Origin: JABWCE01 sp046154525 | GTDB taxonomy: Bacteria; Bacteroidota; Bacteroidia; NS11-12g; UBA9320 | Length of the DNA stretch: 15,784 nt | Assembly (NCBI GenBank): GCA_046154525.1 | Contig: JBJXDS010000187.1 | Span: forward strand, 1-15,784 | Direction: 5' to 3' | Part shown: in pieces, positions 14,050 through 15,784 of the stretch | Layout of the letters: every line of letters begins with the position of its first letter | Numbering within the stretch: position 1 is the first letter of the stretch | The notes under the pieces: generated by a model | What the model saw: the letters and a program-made list of their open reading frames with translations, nothing else | Told to the model about the DNA's origin: nothing | Databases searched by the model: none | Program-made: the position numbers and the translations under genes

Positions 14050-15784
14050 ATGGCCAAACAGAATGCAGCTCCCAAAAAACCAGAGGTTGCCAAAACCAGT
14101 TTGTTTGAACGAACTGAAAAATCCATAGGCGAAAATTTAAAAATTTGGCAAATTGGGATTACCGTTCTGTCTTTGATTTGTTGTTTTCTAATGTTCGATG
14201 CCAAAATTTCTATTGGCCACGATGATTCGCTTTATATAATGGCCGGGAATAAATTTGCCAATGATTTTTTTGGGTATTGGTATGCCGATAATGCCCCGCT
14301 TTACGTGATGTTTTTGGCTCTGCCTATTTCTATGTTTGGGTTAAACCTGATGTTGCTCAAGTTGCTTTCCGTTTTCTTTTTCGTGCTTAGCATTTGGATA
14401 TTATTTTCCGCATTTAAAAACCGTATTCCACATCTCTTACTTGTTTCTTCTATCATCATATTTGCTACCAATTTTTTTGCTTTGTCATATGCCAGCCTCA
14501 CCTACACCGAGGCGTTTTTCCTTATGATTCAAAGCGCATTTTTTCTGGTTTTTTTCAGGCACATTGATAGTTTACCCCAAACAGATTCCTCATTTTCACA
14601 AATTGGTAAAAGTGCTTTGAAATGGGTGCTTTTAGGATTTATGATGTGGCTGCTTTATTTCACCAAAACGGTCGGAATTGGAACATTTGCGGCCGTGGCC
14701 GTTTATTTCTTGTTTCGTAAGGAGTGGAGAAATTCGCTTGCTTCCGTAGTTTCATTTGTCACCATTTATGCCATAATGGAAGGTTTGAAAAAGGCCCTTT
14801 GGGGTTCTAAAATTTCAAACTTTGCCCAATCCAATATTTTATTTTTAAAAGATGCTTACGACCCCTCTAAGGGTCAAGAAGACCTATCGGGTTTTATTGA
14901 CCGTTTTTTTGGCAATGTGGTGATATATCTTTCAGGTCGTTTTTGGGAAATGATGGGCTTTAAGGAGGAGAATGGTGATTTTTCAGGACCTCTTGGATTC
15001 TTTACAGTAGCCTTGTTGGTTATAGGGTTAATTGTGGCATTAAGAAGTAAACAAAAATACCTTTCGGCGGCTGCACTTTATTCGGCTGCTCTTTTGGGAG
15101 TTACTTTTTTTGCTCTACAAACTTCATGGGGACAAGGTAGGTTGGTAATGGTGTACTTACCCTTAATGTTGATGACCATATTTTATGGATTTTATAAATT
15201 GTTTGATAAAAAAAGCAACTCATCTTTTCAATTGTTTTTCTTTGTTCTGTTGGGTATTTTTATATGGAAAAATACTTCTGCAACCCTAAAAAAATCTTCT
15301 AAGAATATTCCAATCGTTAAAAAAAACCTAATTAAAGGTGATAAGTTTGAAGGATATACCAATGATTATAAAAACTTTTTAATGCTGAGCGAATGGTGTG
15401 CAGATAGTTTGCCAAAAGGCTCGTTGGTGGCAAGTCGCAAAGCTCCTATGAGTTTTGTATATGGTCGCGGAATGGAGTTTTACCCGATTTATAAAGCCAA
15501 TGGTTCGCAAAATGCTGACAGTGTCTTGTCATTATTGAAAAAAAATAAAGTAACCCATGTGATATTTGCCAATCTGCGGCTCGATCCTAAACGAAGCGGG
15601 GACATAATGTCAACCATACCGCCGGAGTATCCTGCAATTTATAGAGCCTACATGGATCAGGATCAAAAATCAATTATTAATACCATGCAAAATTATTTTT
15701 CACCTGTTGCCCAAAAATACCCTTTAAAATTTGAACTCGTAAAGCAAATGGGTGATGATGAGGAAGCCCTTTTATACAAGATTA
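14050..15784 (+). CDS. GT-C-type membrane glycosyltransferase (GT39/ArnT-like), 3' end missing
   Basis: The frame is open from the ATG at 14050 to the window end, 578 residues seen. A basic N-terminus (MAKQNAAPKKPEVAKTSLFE) is followed by about ten hydrophobic helices. The first external loop has GHDDSLYIMAGNKFA, with Asp58 and Asp59 in the position of the catalytic acidic pair of GT-C enzymes such as PMT and ArnT, followed by YADNAPLYVMFLALPISMFG. Later landmarks are ALSYASLTYTEAFF and LLYFTKTVGIG. After the last helix (about nucleotide 15220-15270) comes a soluble periplasmic domain with LMLSEWCADSLPKGS and RKAPMSFVYGRG, as in GT39-like proteins. These enzymes transfer sugars from polyprenyl-phosphate donors to envelope acceptors. 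The substrate is unknown. Only a short tail is likely to be missing. Confidence 0.8.
   Translation, partial: MAKQNAAPKKPEVAKTSLFERTEKSIGENLKIWQIGITVLSLICCFLMFDAKISIGHDDSLYIMAGNKFANDFFGYWYADNAPLYVMFLALPISMFGLNLMLLKLLSVFFFVLSIWILFSAFKNRIPHLLLVSSIIIFATNFFALSYASLTYTEAFFLMIQSAFFLVFFRHIDSLPQTDSSFSQIGKSALKWVLLGFMMWLLYFTKTVGIGTFAAVAVYFLFRKEWRNSLASVVSFVTIYAIMEGLKKALWGSKISNFAQSNILFLKDAYDPSKGQEDLSGFIDRFFGNVVIYLSGRFWEMMGFKEENGDFSGPLGFFTVALLVIGLIVALRSKQKYLSAAALYSAALLGVTFFALQTSWGQGRLVMVYLPLMLMTIFYGFYKLFDKKSNSSFQLFFFVLLGIFIWKNTSATLKKSSKNIPIVKKNLIKGDKFEGYTNDYKNFLMLSEWCADSLPKGSLVASRKAPMSFVYGRGMEFYPIYKANGSQNADSVLSLLKKNKVTHVIFANLRLDPKRSGDIMSTIPPEYPAIYRAYMDQDQKSIINTMQNYFSPVAQKYPLKFELVKQMGDDEEALLYKI

Noticed and set aside
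13989..14501. Minus-strand reading frames of 71 and 66 residues opposite the glycosyltransferase gene
   Set aside because: They lie opposite a long, convincing membrane-protein frame and have no signal of their own; they are shadows.
1..15784. Defence island, phage, CRISPR or transposon in the window
   Set aside because: No nuclease, integrase, transposase, toxin-antitoxin pair or spaced repeat array was recognised; gene content is housekeeping and envelope.

Overview
The window is AT-rich chromosomal DNA from a member of the Bacteroidota; the genus cannot be named from sequence alone. The evidence is a TTTG-N19-TAnnTTTG promoter in front of guaB, the octamer TATTTTTG close upstream of three other genes, secreted proteins with stand-alone TonB C-terminal domains, signal peptides ending in Ala-Gln, LptC built as a lipoprotein, and a coaX / outer-membrane protein / lptC gene order. 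I saw no rRNA, tRNA, CRISPR array, transposase, phage gene or plasmid gene. There is no gene-free stretch longer than about 200 bases.

Layout. (1) Positions 1-2692, plus strand: the 3' part of coaX (type III pantothenate kinase), an outer-membrane protein, an LptC-like lipoprotein and a small two-helix membrane protein, packed with overlaps. (2) Positions 2752-6845, minus strand: a large lipoprotein overlapping a predicted outer-membrane beta-barrel gene, followed after 25 bases by a protein with a GYF_2 domain, a membrane helix and an FxLYD-like domain. This is an envelope operon of unknown role. (3) Positions 7028-8718, plus: thiamine pyrophosphokinase overlapping a SAM-dependent methyltransferase gene. 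(4) Positions 8744-10518, minus: guaB (IMP dehydrogenase) with a clear promoter and a leader hairpin, preceded by a small membrane-protein ORF. (5) Positions 10708-12606, plus: accB and accC, two subunits of acetyl-CoA carboxylase, with an operator-like region upstream and an octamer-repeat hairpin between them. (6) Positions 12672-13960, plus: two paralogous secreted proteins carrying one and two TonB_C domains. (7) Positions 14050 to the window end, plus: a GT-C-type membrane glycosyltransferase, cut by the window edge.

About half the genes are cofactor and central metabolism (CoA, thiamine diphosphate, GMP, malonyl-CoA). The rest are envelope proteins. No convincing new defence or mobile system is visible. 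The least explained parts are the minus-strand lipoprotein/barrel/GYF operon, the TonB_C paralogs, and the non-coding structure around accB and guaB. Three genes (7028, 12672, 14050) have an identical TATTTTTG exactly 17 nt before the chosen start codon, which supports both the starts and a shared promoter architecture.
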